From Bacillota bacterium (GTDB lineage Bacteria; Bacillota; DTU030): a DNA stretch of 5,041 bases. Under the pieces are notes generated by a model, which worked only from the letters and a program-made list of their open reading frames with translations, searched no databases and was not told the DNA's origin. The first letter of the stretch is position 1. Each line of letters starts with the position of its first letter. The stretch is from contig DUTA01000010.1 in the NCBI GenBank assembly GCA_012842325.1, forward strand, positions 1 through 5,041, in the 5' to 3' direction. A program made the translations under genes and the position numbers. Below, piece after piece: positions 1 through 5,041 of this stretch.

Positions 1-97
1 CGGGCGGCCGTGCTCAGTCGCCGGCTTTGCAAAGTGGCCAGCCTTACGTCAAGAACAGCATTTCTGGCGGAGCTATCTCAGACGGGCGGTAATAGGC
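1..97. other. left edge, possible tail of an upstream gene, unassigned
   Basis: All three + frames are open at the left edge, with stops at 90-92 (frame 3), 110-112 (frame 2) and 130-132 (frame 1). The frame 3 stop falls just before the REP-like repeat, where a gene end would be expected, and its last residues are hydrophilic. The frame 1 reading continues into the repeat, which argues against it. None of the three short peptides (about 29 to 43 residues) resembles a family I recognise, and third-position GC does not separate them. No gene is claimed here. Confidence 0.25.
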
Positions 98-162
98 TGC
101 CCCTACAAGTAGTGGAATCGTGTGTGATATAAACCTGTAGGGGCCACCTGTGGTCGCCCCTC
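98..162. repeat. REP-like palindromic repeat with GGGGC / GCCCC arms
   Basis: The arm GCCCCTACA at 99-107 is the perfect 9-base inverted copy of TGTAGGGGC at 136-144. A second inverted arm, AGGGGC (139-144) against GCCCCT (156-161), forms a tight hairpin whose inner part (142-146 with 151-155) can extend the pairing. Short elements of the form TGTAGGGGC...GCCCCTACA are common dispersed extragenic palindromes in Clostridia and other phyla; that is general knowledge and not a search result. There is no T-run after either hairpin on either strand, so it does not look like a terminator. It sits just upstream of the promoter for the ECF gene. Confidence 0.5.
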
Positions 163-206
163 TGAAAAAAAGCCGGTTAGTTTTAAATGAAAGCAGAGGA
201 TTTTTA

Positions 207-235
207 TTGTTATCTGCCCTATAACTCAATATAAT
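207..235 (+). promoter_or_regulatory. sigma-A type promoter for the ECF S component leader
   Basis: A perfect -10 box TATAAT lies at 230-235. TTGTTA at 207-212 matches four of six -35 positions, and the spacer (213-229) is exactly 17 bases. The surroundings are AT-rich against a GC-rich background, including a T-run at 201-205. Transcription would be expected to start near 242, giving a leader of about 120 nt before the ATG at 365. This is the best promoter in the window. Confidence 0.75.
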
Positions 236-241
236 AAAAAT

Positions 242-352
242 ACAGGAGGCCGGTAGCAAGGCGACGGCACCGGACCGATGAAGCATGCGTTAGTCGAGAC
301 GTATGAAAAGTAACTTTTCCCACTGTCCGGTATCCCCTGGGGGAACTGGAAC
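242..352 (+). ncRNA. candidate structured 5' leader (cis-regulatory RNA), class unknown
   Basis: Between the predicted transcription start and the ribosome binding site, three helices close into a three-way junction. P1 is ACCGGAC (269-275) with GTCCGGT (325-331). P2 is CATGCGT (284-290) with ACGTATG (299-305), with one G-U pair and an 8-base loop. P3 is AAAAG (306-310) with CTTTT (314-318). A competing 5' hairpin pairs CCGGT (250-254) with ACCGG (269-273), so it and P1 exclude each other, as in a switch. A small hairpin TCCC/GGGA lies at 333-344. CCACT (320-324), just before the 3' arm of P1, could also pair with GGTGG (356-360) of the ribosome binding site. Leaders before vitamin ECF S components are often riboswitches, but I do not see the conserved cores of the TPP, FMN, cobalamin, THF, preQ1 or lysine classes. 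The pairing is seen in the sequence; regulation is inferred. Confidence 0.4.
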
Positions 353-364
353 GGAGGTGGCAGC

Positions 365-859
365 ATGATATTAAACACCCGTCAATTGGCGGTGGCCGGT
401 TTACTGGCGGCGATAACTATAGTTCTGGGGCTTAGCGGTTTGGGACTGATACCGGTACCCACGGCAGCCGGCCGGGCGACCATTATGCATGTGCCGGTGA
501 TTTTGGCCGGCATCCTCGAGGGACCCCTGGTAGGAGGAATGGTAGGATTCATTTTTGGATTCTACAGCTTCTCCACGGCAGCGGTGCCTTTTCTTTTGGA
601 CCCTGTAATAGCCATCCTGCCCCGGGTGCTGGTGGGTGTCTTTTCCCATTATGCCTATAAAATCACGGGGAGCAGCCCTGTGGCCGCCGTTGTGGGGACC
701 ATGACCAATACCGGCGGGGTCCTGGGGCTGGCGGTGCTCCGGGGTTATCTGCCCCTGGAAGCGGCCCTGGGAGTGGCGGCAACCCATGGACTGCCGGAGA
801 TAGTGGTGGCGGCAGTTCTGGTGGCGCTGGTTACCCGCAGCCTGAAGAGAAATCGGTAG
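365..859 (+). CDS. ECF transporter S component, probably pantothenate-specific (PanT-like)
   Basis: This is a membrane substrate-binding subunit of an energy-coupling factor transporter, 164 residues, a normal length for an S component. About six hydrophobic segments are visible, roughly at residues 8-29, 40-51, 54-72, 80-99, 104-125 and 138-157. Helix 1 carries AGLLA (11-15), fitting the AxxxA motif through which S components contact EcfT. Also typical are HVPVILAGILEGP (42-54), LLDPVIAILPRVL (77-89) and the TNT turn (114-116). GGAGG at 353-357 stands 7 bases before the ATG. No EcfA or EcfT gene is in the window, so it would share an energizing module encoded elsewhere (group II ECF). Pantothenate is inferred from the downstream pantothenate kinase gene and from resemblance to the PanT group; another vitamin or a precursor is possible. 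A promoter and structured leader precede it. Confidence 0.8.
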   Translation: MILNTRQLAVAGLLAAITIVLGLSGLGLIPVPTAAGRATIMHVPVILAGILEGPLVGGMVGFIFGFYSFSTAAVPFLLDPVIAILPRVLVGVFSHYAYKITGSSPVAAVVGTMTNTGGVLGLAVLRGYLPLEAALGVAATHGLPEIVVAAVLVALVTRSLKRNR

Positions 860-1000
860 TTACAGTCAGGTGTCGGAAGACCTGGCAACACCATTGCGAG
901 ACAGGATGAAGAGGGTGCGGGCGGGGAAGGATATACCCGGATACGTACTGGAGTGTAATGGAAAACAGGATCTAAGCTGAGGAAAATGGAGGTAGGGCCG
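860..1000 (+). other. intergenic gap between the S component and coaX, with one hairpin
   Basis: The 141-base gap contains GTCAGGT (865-871) pairing with ACCTGGC (880-886), seven pairs with one G-U and an 8-base loop. A competing pairing joins GGTGT (869-873) and ACACC (888-892). No T-run follows, so this is not an intrinsic terminator, and read-through from the S component gene into coaX is plausible. TGTAAT at 954-959 resembles a -10 box but lacks a -35 partner. GGAGGT at 988-993 is the ribosome binding site for coaX. Confidence 0.4.
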
Positions 1001-1771
1001 GTGCTCCTTGCTCTCGATGTAGGAAATACCCATATGGTGGTCGGGGTTTTCCAGGAGGAGAAGCTCCTGGTCAGCTGGCGCCTTGCCACCGACCCGGGGA
1101 AGACGGAAGACGAATACGGCGTGATCTTTTTAAATCTGCTGGAAACGGTGGAAGTCAGCCCCCGGCAGATCCAGGCGGTTGTCATCTCGTCTGTGGTTCC
1201 CCCCCTGCTGTTGGCTTTGGAGAAACTATCCCGGAAGTATTTCAACCGGGAACCCCTGATTGTCGGACCCGGGGTCAAGACAGGGATGCCGATTAAATAT
1301 GAAAACCCGCGGGAGGTGGGGGCCGACCGGATTGCCAATGCCGTGGCCGCCTACAGCCTGTACGGGGGACCGGTCATTGTGGTGGACTTTGGTACCGCCA
1401 CCACCTTCTGCGCCATTTCGGCCGAGGGGGAGTATCTGGGTGGGGCCATTGCACCGGGCATCCAAACGGCCACCGAGGCCCTCTTTCAGCGGGCGGCAAA
1501 GTTGCCCCGGATCGAGCTGGTAAAACCTCCTTCCGTCATTGGCAGGAATACGGTGGCAAGCATGCAGGCCGGGATTATTTACGGCTTTGCCGGGCAGGTC
1601 GACGCCATTGTCCGGCGGATTAAACAGGAAATGCCCGGCGTGCGGAAAGTGGTGGCAACAGGGGGGCTGGCCGACCTGATTGCCCGGGAGAGCGAGACCA
1701 TAGATATCGTCAACCATGAATTGACCCTGCAAGGCTTGCGTTTGATCTATCTTCGCAACTGCCGCGGGTAG
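1001..1771 (+). CDS. coaX: type III pantothenate kinase
   Basis: CoaX phosphorylates pantothenate with ATP, the first step of coenzyme A synthesis, in the cytoplasm; it belongs to the ASKHA fold and needs a monovalent cation. Counting from the GTG start, the N-terminal phosphate motif DVGNTH is at 6-11, GADR at 107-110, DFGTATT at 129-135, GGAIAPG at 147-153, GRNT near 181-184 and the ATGG loop near 219-222. The length of 256 residues matches the family (about 255-260). I prefer GTG 1001 to the in-frame ATG at 986: GGAGG at 988-992 is 8 bases before the GTG but lies downstream of the ATG start, which itself has only a GAGG three bases away. Family members also normally begin with M-[LI]-L-x-[IL]-D-V-G-N-T. 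It follows the putative pantothenate transporter and ends just before a terminator. Confidence 0.95.
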   Translation: MLLALDVGNTHMVVGVFQEEKLLVSWRLATDPGKTEDEYGVIFLNLLETVEVSPRQIQAVVISSVVPPLLLALEKLSRKYFNREPLIVGPGVKTGMPIKYENPREVGADRIANAVAAYSLYGGPVIVVDFGTATTFCAISAEGEYLGGAIAPGIQTATEALFQRAAKLPRIELVKPPSVIGRNTVASMQAGIIYGFAGQVDAIVRRIKQEMPGVRKVVATGGLADLIARESETIDIVNHELTLQGLRLIYLRNCRG

Positions 1772-1778
1772 TTTTTGG

Positions 1779-1817
1779 GGCCCTTCCCAGACATACTAAG
1801 GGAGGGGCCTTATTTAT
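1779..1817 (+). terminator. intrinsic terminator or attenuator after coaX
   Basis: GGCCCTTCCC (1779-1788) pairs with GGGAGGGGCC (1800-1809): ten continuous pairs including one G-U, with an 11-base loop. The hairpin is followed by TTATTTAT (1810-1817), a T-rich but interrupted tail. It begins 8 bases after the coaX stop and ends just before the dusB ribosome binding site. The imperfect T-tract suggests partial termination, leaving dusB transcribed by read-through or from a weak promoter near it. Confidence 0.7.
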
Positions 1818-1835
1818 AACAAGGAGAGGATGGCT

Positions 1836-2807
1836 GTGCGCATTGGCAATGTCACCTTGGCAAATCCGGTGATCCTGGCGCCCATGGCCGGGATTACCGA
1901 TCTTGCTTACCGCCTTTTGGCCAGGGAACAGGGATGTGCCCTGGTATACACGGAAATGATCAGCGCCAGGGGTTTGCTGTACAATAATAAGAATACCAGG
2001 GAGATGCTGCCGAAGGAAGGGGAAGGCCGGCCCCTGGCGGTCCAGCTCTTCGGCTCGGAACCCGAAATTATGGCCGAAGCAGCCAAAATAGTTGCTGATT
2101 ACCCCGTCGACATCATCGACATCAATATGGGCTGTCCCGTCGCCAAGGTGGTAAAAAATGGCGAGGGGGCGGCCCTGATGAAGGATCCCGTCCGGGCGGC
2201 CCGGATCGTGGCGGCCGTCGCCGAGGCCGTACCCCTGCCGGTGACGGTAAAGATCCGGAAGGGCTGGGACAACGAAACCGGCAATGCCGTTTCCTTTGCC
2301 CGGCAGATGGAAAGGGCCGGGGCCAGGGCCGTGGCCGTCCACGGCCGGACCCGCAGCCAGATGTACGGGGGCAAGGCCGATTGGAAGGTGATCAGGGAAG
2401 TTAAGGAGGCCGTTTCCATACCGGTGATTGGGAACGGGGATCTTTTGGAACCGACCGATGCGGCCCGGATGCTGGCCGAAACCGGCTGCGATGCCGTGAT
2501 GCTGGCCCGGGGCACCCTGGGCAACCCCTGGTTAATCTCCCGGACGGTGGCCTATCTTTCCAGCGGGCAGCTGCTCCCGCCTCCTTCGCCGGCAGAAAGG
2601 CTGACCATGGCCCTGCGCCACCTGGAGCTCCTCATTGCCCACAAGGGGGAAGACCGGGGGGTTAGGGAAATGCGCAAATTCGCCGCCTGGTACCTGAAGG
2701 GCCTGCCCAATTCTGCCGCGGCCAGGAACCGGGTAACCAGGGCAAAGGATGGGGAAGAAATGAGGCAAATACTGGAGGCCTTTTTTGCCGGGATAACCGA
2801 CAATTAG
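1836..2807 (+). CDS. dusB: tRNA-dihydrouridine synthase, DusB family
   Basis: This FMN enzyme reduces specific uridines in the tRNA D-loop region to dihydrouridine using NADPH. Counted from the GTG, the TIM-barrel domain shows APMAGITD (15-22), DINMGCP (95-101) with the catalytic Cys at 100, VKIRKGWD with Lys 139, HGRTR (169-173) with the phosphate-contacting His, GNGD (199-202) and ARGTLGNPW (225-232). The C-terminal helical tRNA-binding part carries REMRKFAAWYLKG (277-289). The length of 323 residues is normal. The start is uncertain. AAGGAG at 1821-1826 leaves 9 bases before GTG 1836 (start M-R-I-G-N) but only 3 before the in-frame ATG at 1830 (M-A-V-R-I-G). I favour the GTG; the ATG would add two residues. 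Gene order coaX-dusB is familiar from Clostridia. The exact tRNA positions modified cannot be read from sequence. Confidence 0.95.
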   Translation: MRIGNVTLANPVILAPMAGITDLAYRLLAREQGCALVYTEMISARGLLYNNKNTREMLPKEGEGRPLAVQLFGSEPEIMAEAAKIVADYPVDIIDINMGCPVAKVVKNGEGAALMKDPVRAARIVAAVAEAVPLPVTVKIRKGWDNETGNAVSFARQMERAGARAVAVHGRTRSQMYGGKADWKVIREVKEAVSIPVIGNGDLLEPTDAARMLAETGCDAVMLARGTLGNPWLISRTVAYLSSGQLLPPPSPAERLTMALRHLELLIAHKGEDRGVREMRKFAAWYLKGLPNSAAARNRVTRAKDGEEMRQILEAFFAGITDN

Positions 2808-2814
2808 GTATAAA
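2785..2814 (+). promoter_or_regulatory. possible promoter for the SIMPL gene, overlapping the dusB end
   Basis: TTGCCG (2785-2790, four of six -35 positions) and TATAAA (2809-2814, five of six -10 positions) are separated by 18 bases and straddle the dusB stop codon at 2805-2807. A transcript would start near 2821. This fits an independent promoter for the downstream secreted protein but is only moderately supported. Confidence 0.35.
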
Positions 2815-2817
2815 ACT

Positions 2818-2860
2818 CCTCCTTTGTGTGCATACTGGAAATGAAAAGCCGCAGAGGAGG
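2818..2860 (+). promoter_or_regulatory. helix that would sequester the SIMPL ribosome binding site
   Basis: CCTCCTTTGT (2818-2827) can pair with GCAGAGGAGG (2851-2860) in ten continuous pairs, two of them G-U, around a 23-base loop. The 3' arm contains the core of the near-perfect ribosome binding site AGGAGGTGA (2855-2863). A transcript reading through from dusB carries the whole helix. One starting at the putative promoter near 2821 would lose about the first three pairs. The pairing is seen; translational control is inferred. Confidence 0.4.
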
Positions 2861-2869
2861 TGACGAAAA

Positions 2870-3622
2870 TTGAAAAAGGGGAAACAGCTGTTGGGAGGGT
2901 TGCTGGTGGCGGGTATTCTCCTGGCTGCTGCCGTCCCGGCCCTGGCCGCTCCCGAAGCAGACGGTGCCGAAACAGCCTTTGCCCATGACAGTTTGTACTA
3001 CCTGCCCGGTGATTGGTCGGATACCATAACCGTCTTCGGTTTGGGCAGCATGCGGGGGGCACCTGCGGGGGTCCAGGTCTCCCTGGGGGTAACCACCTAT
3101 GCTCCTTCGGCCCGGGAAGCCCAGGCGGAGCACCTGCGGCTGCTGGACCGGGTGGTGACCTACCTTGGGCAGGAGGGGGTGGGCCGGGATAATATTTCCA
3201 CCCTCTACTACAACATCTGGCCGGAATACGGCTATGGGAATGATGCCTACCGGCAGCCGGAGCCGGTTGGGTACCGGGTGAACAGCACTATTAATGTTCA
3301 TCTTACCGACACCTCGCTGGTGTCAGCAGTGATCGATGCCGCCTTCGCCGCCGGTGTCGACAGGCTGGAAGGAATAAGGTACCTTCCCTCCCAGGAGCTC
3401 AAACAGGGGGCTTTGCTGGCCGCCCTGGAGGATGCCCGGTCCCAGGCCGAAGGGGTTGCGGCGGCCCTGGGCCGGAGGCTGGGCAGGGTCCTGGCCGTGG
3501 ACCAGAGCATGGCGCCGCCCTATGAACTGTGGGAGGAAAGATACCCGACCGCCGGCTCGGGTTTTAAACCACAGCAGGTGGAAGTCAGCCAGTACGTCCG
3601 GCTGGTATTCAGTTTGGAATAG
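2870..3622 (+). CDS. secreted SIMPL domain (DUF541) protein
   Basis: This is a 250-residue exported protein. An N-terminal signal peptide is clear: KKGK, then a hydrophobic core at about 7-22, then PALA with likely cleavage after Ala 26. The rest matches the SIMPL/DUF541 pattern. ITVFGLGS (52-59) opens the domain. GVQVSLGV (67-74), an A-x-x-x-x-x-x-L helix, NISTLYYNIWPEY (about 108-120), YRVNSTINVHLTD (135-147) and VIDAAFAAGVDRLEGI (154-169) follow. A helix rich in Ala (about 178-200) and a C-terminal strand YVRLVFSLE end it. The start is TTG at 2870, supported by AGGAGGTGA 6 bases upstream and by the lysines and hydrophobic core that directly follow. There is no lipobox Cys, so release outside the membrane or anchoring by an uncleaved signal are both possible. 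Family members are periplasmic or extracellular and mostly of unknown function; no catalytic residues can be named. Confidence 0.85.
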   Translation: MKKGKQLLGGLLVAGILLAAAVPALAAPEADGAETAFAHDSLYYLPGDWSDTITVFGLGSMRGAPAGVQVSLGVTTYAPSAREAQAEHLRLLDRVVTYLGQEGVGRDNISTLYYNIWPEYGYGNDAYRQPEPVGYRVNSTINVHLTDTSLVSAVIDAAFAAGVDRLEGIRYLPSQELKQGALLAALEDARSQAEGVAAALGRRLGRVLAVDQSMAPPYELWEERYPTAGSGFKPQQVEVSQYVRLVFSLE

Positions 3623-3629
3623 GATCTTT

Positions 3630-3656
3630 ACCCCGGTTGTCCCGGGGTTTTTTCTT
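3630..3656 (+). terminator. strong intrinsic terminator after the SIMPL gene
   Basis: ACCCCGG (3630-3636) pairs with CCGGGGT (3642-3648) in seven pairs, six of them G-C, around a 5-base loop, directly followed by TTTTTTCTT (3648-3656). It begins 8 bases after the stop codon. This is the clearest terminator in the window and separates the SIMPL gene from the CCA gene. Confidence 0.9.
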
Positions 3657-3857
3657 GGTGGGCAGCCACGCCGGTAGCGGGCACCGGCTGTGAACACTTC
3701 CGCCTTCCCTTCCAGTTCTCTCTGCGGCAATAGTGGTTGTCCGTTCTGTGGGGGGACAGGGCGGGCAGAGGCAACGATCTGTAAAAGGCTATTTTCTGCG
3801 AAGGGGAAGGGAAAGGGCCCCGGAGGGAGAAAGTTTCTGGCAGGAGGTGGAATTTTC
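3657..3857 (+). other. intergenic region before cca, with several possible pairings
   Basis: No open frame in this 201-base gap looks like a gene. A hairpin GCCGGT (3670-3675) with ACCGGC (3683-3688) has a 7-base loop. TTCCCTTCC (3705-3713) is the exact complement of GGAAGGGAA (3805-3813). Nested inside are CTCTGC (3720-3725) with GCAGAG (3765-3770) and TGTCC (3738-3742) with GGACA (3754-3758). Together they could fold about 110 nt into one long arm. 3800-3834 is almost all purine apart from one CCCC run. No convincing -35/-10 pair was found, although a promoter must lie here if the terminator at 3630 works. AGGAGG at 3842-3847 is the cca ribosome binding site. Confidence 0.35.
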
Positions 3858-5041
3858 ATGTTCCGGAAAATACCGGCCCCGGTGCTGGAGGTGGTAAAGC
3901 GGCTCAAAGACGAGGGGCACCAGGCCTATCTGGTGGGCGGATGTGTCCGGGACATGCTCCGGGGCCTTGAACCGGAAGACTGGGATGTGGCCACCAGTGC
4001 CGTCCCGGAGGTGGTGCAGGAGCTCTTTCCCCGGGTAATTCCCACCGGGGTGCAATTTGGAACGGTGACGGTCCTCCTGGCAGGGGAGGGGATTGAAGTG
4101 ACCACCTTCCGCCGGGACGGTGTCTACCGGGACGGTCGCCGGCCCAGCACGGTGACCTTCGGTACCGATGTAGAAGCAGACCTCCTGCGGCGGGATTTCA
4201 CCATCAATGCCCTGGCCTACGACCCCCTGGAAGACAGGCTGCTGGATCCCACCGGAGGCATTGCCGATCTCAAGGCAGGCCTGGTGCGGGCGGTGGGGAA
4301 TCCCGCTGTGCGCTTTCAAGAAGATGCCCTGCGGCTCCTCAGGGCCATCCGCTTTGCCGGGCAGATAGGGGGGGAAATCGAACCGGCTACCTGGACAGCC
4401 CTCTGCCGTCTTTCGAGCCGATTAAAACTCATAGCCCCCGAGCGGATCCGGCAGGAAATGGACAAGATCCTCCTGCAGGAGCCGGTCCGGCCATCCCTGG
4501 ACAGGCTGGCGGCAAGCGGGCTTTTGGAGATTATTTTCCCCGCCCTCTATGAGGAAACCCGCCATCCCCTGATGGTAAGCCTCAAGACCTGTGCCCTGGT
4601 TGCCCCGGTCTTGCACCGGCGCCTGGCCGGCCTCCTCAGCGGGGTGGCCGATCCTGTCTCCCAGCTTCTGAGCCTCAGATACCCGAAGGATCTCAGCAGG
4701 CGCGTTGGCCATCTTGTAGCCTGCCTCGCCCGGCTGCCCCGGGAAGGCACAGACCTGGTGGCGGCCAGAGGTTATCTTGCCCGTTTGGGACGGGAAAACC
4801 TGCCCGATTTGCTCCAGCTGGCAGAGGCCCTGGCGGGGGCAGGGGGCTTTGACCCCGGTGCACACCCGGCCATAAAAAGCTTTCTGGAGTCACTGAACCA
4901 GGCGGCAAAGGAGGATTATCCCCTTTCCCCGGATCAGCTGGCCCTGGACGGCAGGGATCTCATGGCCCAGCTGGGCCTTGCTCCGGGGCCCCTGGTCGGG
5001 AAACTCCGCCGGCTTTTATGGGAAGAGGTGCTCCAGGACCC
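3858..5041 (+). CDS. cca: CCA tRNA nucleotidyltransferase, class II, 3' end cut off by the window
   Basis: It builds and repairs the 3'-terminal CCA of tRNAs from CTP and ATP without a nucleic acid template. The ATG at 3858 follows AGGAGG (3842-3847) by 10 bases. 394 codons are present with no stop, close to the usual 400-450, so little is missing. In order: motif A GGCVRD (27-32) and DWD (41-43) with metal-binding Asp 41 and Asp 43, and the likely third carboxylate Glu 80 in GIEVTTFR. Next are the flexible loop around RRDGVYRDGRRP (85-96) and motif B RRDFTINA (111-118). Then come DPTGGIADL (130-138), the nucleotide-choosing EDALR (155-159) and ERIRQEM (195-201). The EDxxR motif and an intact flexible loop favour a full CCA-adding enzyme over a CC-adding enzyme or poly(A) polymerase. 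No HD phosphohydrolase domain is seen in the visible part, as is usual for Firmicutes. Confidence 0.93.
   Translation, partial: MFRKIPAPVLEVVKRLKDEGHQAYLVGGCVRDMLRGLEPEDWDVATSAVPEVVQELFPRVIPTGVQFGTVTVLLAGEGIEVTTFRRDGVYRDGRRPSTVTFGTDVEADLLRRDFTINALAYDPLEDRLLDPTGGIADLKAGLVRAVGNPAVRFQEDALRLLRAIRFAGQIGGEIEPATWTALCRLSSRLKLIAPERIRQEMDKILLQEPVRPSLDRLAASGLLEIIFPALYEETRHPLMVSLKTCALVAPVLHRRLAGLLSGVADPVSQLLSLRYPKDLSRRVGHLVACLARLPREGTDLVAARGYLARLGRENLPDLLQLAEALAGAGGFDPGAHPAIKSFLESLNQAAKEDYPLSPDQLALDGRDLMAQLGLAPGPLVGKLRRLLWEEVLQD

Noticed and set aside
136..170. AGGGGC/GCCCCT hairpin as a terminator for an upstream gene
   Set aside because: It is followed by an A-run on the + strand, and no T-run follows it on the - strand either.
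44..286. 80-residue minus-strand open frame
   Set aside because: It covers the REP-like repeat and the promoter region, has no supported ribosome binding site, and its peptide resembles no family I know.
320..331. CCCACTGTCC in the ECF leader as a cobalamin riboswitch B12 box
   Set aside because: Only a short partial match, the leader is far too short for that class, and the other conserved blocks are missing.
865..890. Resemblance to the end of a cobalamin riboswitch (GTCGGAAGACCTGGC is close to the common GTCAGAAGACCTGCC) and to the SRP RNA core GTCAGGT..GGAAG
   Set aside because: The upstream cobalamin core (GCCACTG box and paired G-rich elements) is absent and would have to lie inside the S component gene. 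The SRP GGAAGGAAGCAGC loop is not present either.
954..959. TGTAAT as a -10 box for coaX
   Set aside because: No -35-like sequence lies 16-18 bases upstream, and nothing else supports a promoter.
745..1338. Long minus-strand open frames opposite the S component, coaX, dusB, SIMPL and cca genes
   Set aside because: They are antisense to clearly identified genes and arise from high third-position GC. Their peptides are compositionally odd and match nothing.
3858..5041. Reading the right-edge gene as a poly(A) polymerase or a CC-adding enzyme
   Set aside because: The EDALR motif, the intact flexible loop and the other class II CCA motifs fit a complete CCA-adding enzyme better.

Overview
The window looks like a stretch of chromosome from a GC-rich, low-temperature-unspecific Firmicute of the Clostridia, probably of the Moorella / Desulfotomaculum / Pelotomaculum kind. 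This is an inference. It rests on strong AGGAGG-type ribosome binding sites, GTG and TTG starts, an ECF-type vitamin transporter S component without its own energizing module, a type III pantothenate kinase next to a DusB-type tRNA dihydrouridine synthase, and a class II CCA enzyme. All recognisable genes lie on the + strand. No mobile element, CRISPR array, rRNA or tRNA gene was seen.

Layout. 1-97 is too short to assign and may hold the tail of an upstream gene. 98-162 is a REP-like palindromic repeat. A good vegetative promoter (207-235) then drives a leader of about 120 nt (242-364) that can fold into a three-stem structure with a competing 5' hairpin. The leader precedes an ECF S component (365-859), probably for pantothenate. 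A 141-nt gap leads to coaX (best start GTG 1001, to 1771). An intrinsic terminator or attenuator (1779-1817) separates coaX from dusB (best start GTG 1836, to 2807). A short intergenic region with a possible promoter and a helix that would hide the ribosome binding site leads to a secreted SIMPL/DUF541 protein (TTG 2870 to 3622), which ends at a strong terminator (3630-3656). A 201-nt gap rich in pairing potential precedes a CCA tRNA nucleotidyltransferase gene (3858 onward), which runs off the right edge after 394 codons.

How the genes fit together. The S component plus CoaX make a plausible coenzyme A salvage pair: import of pantothenate, then its phosphorylation in the first committed step of CoA synthesis. 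DusB and the CCA enzyme both act on tRNA (dihydrouridine formation and 3'-CCA synthesis or repair), but a strong terminator and a secreted protein gene lie between them, so they are probably not one operon. The coding content is ordinary. The parts worth a second look are the noncoding leaders, above all the one before the S component and the one before the SIMPL gene.
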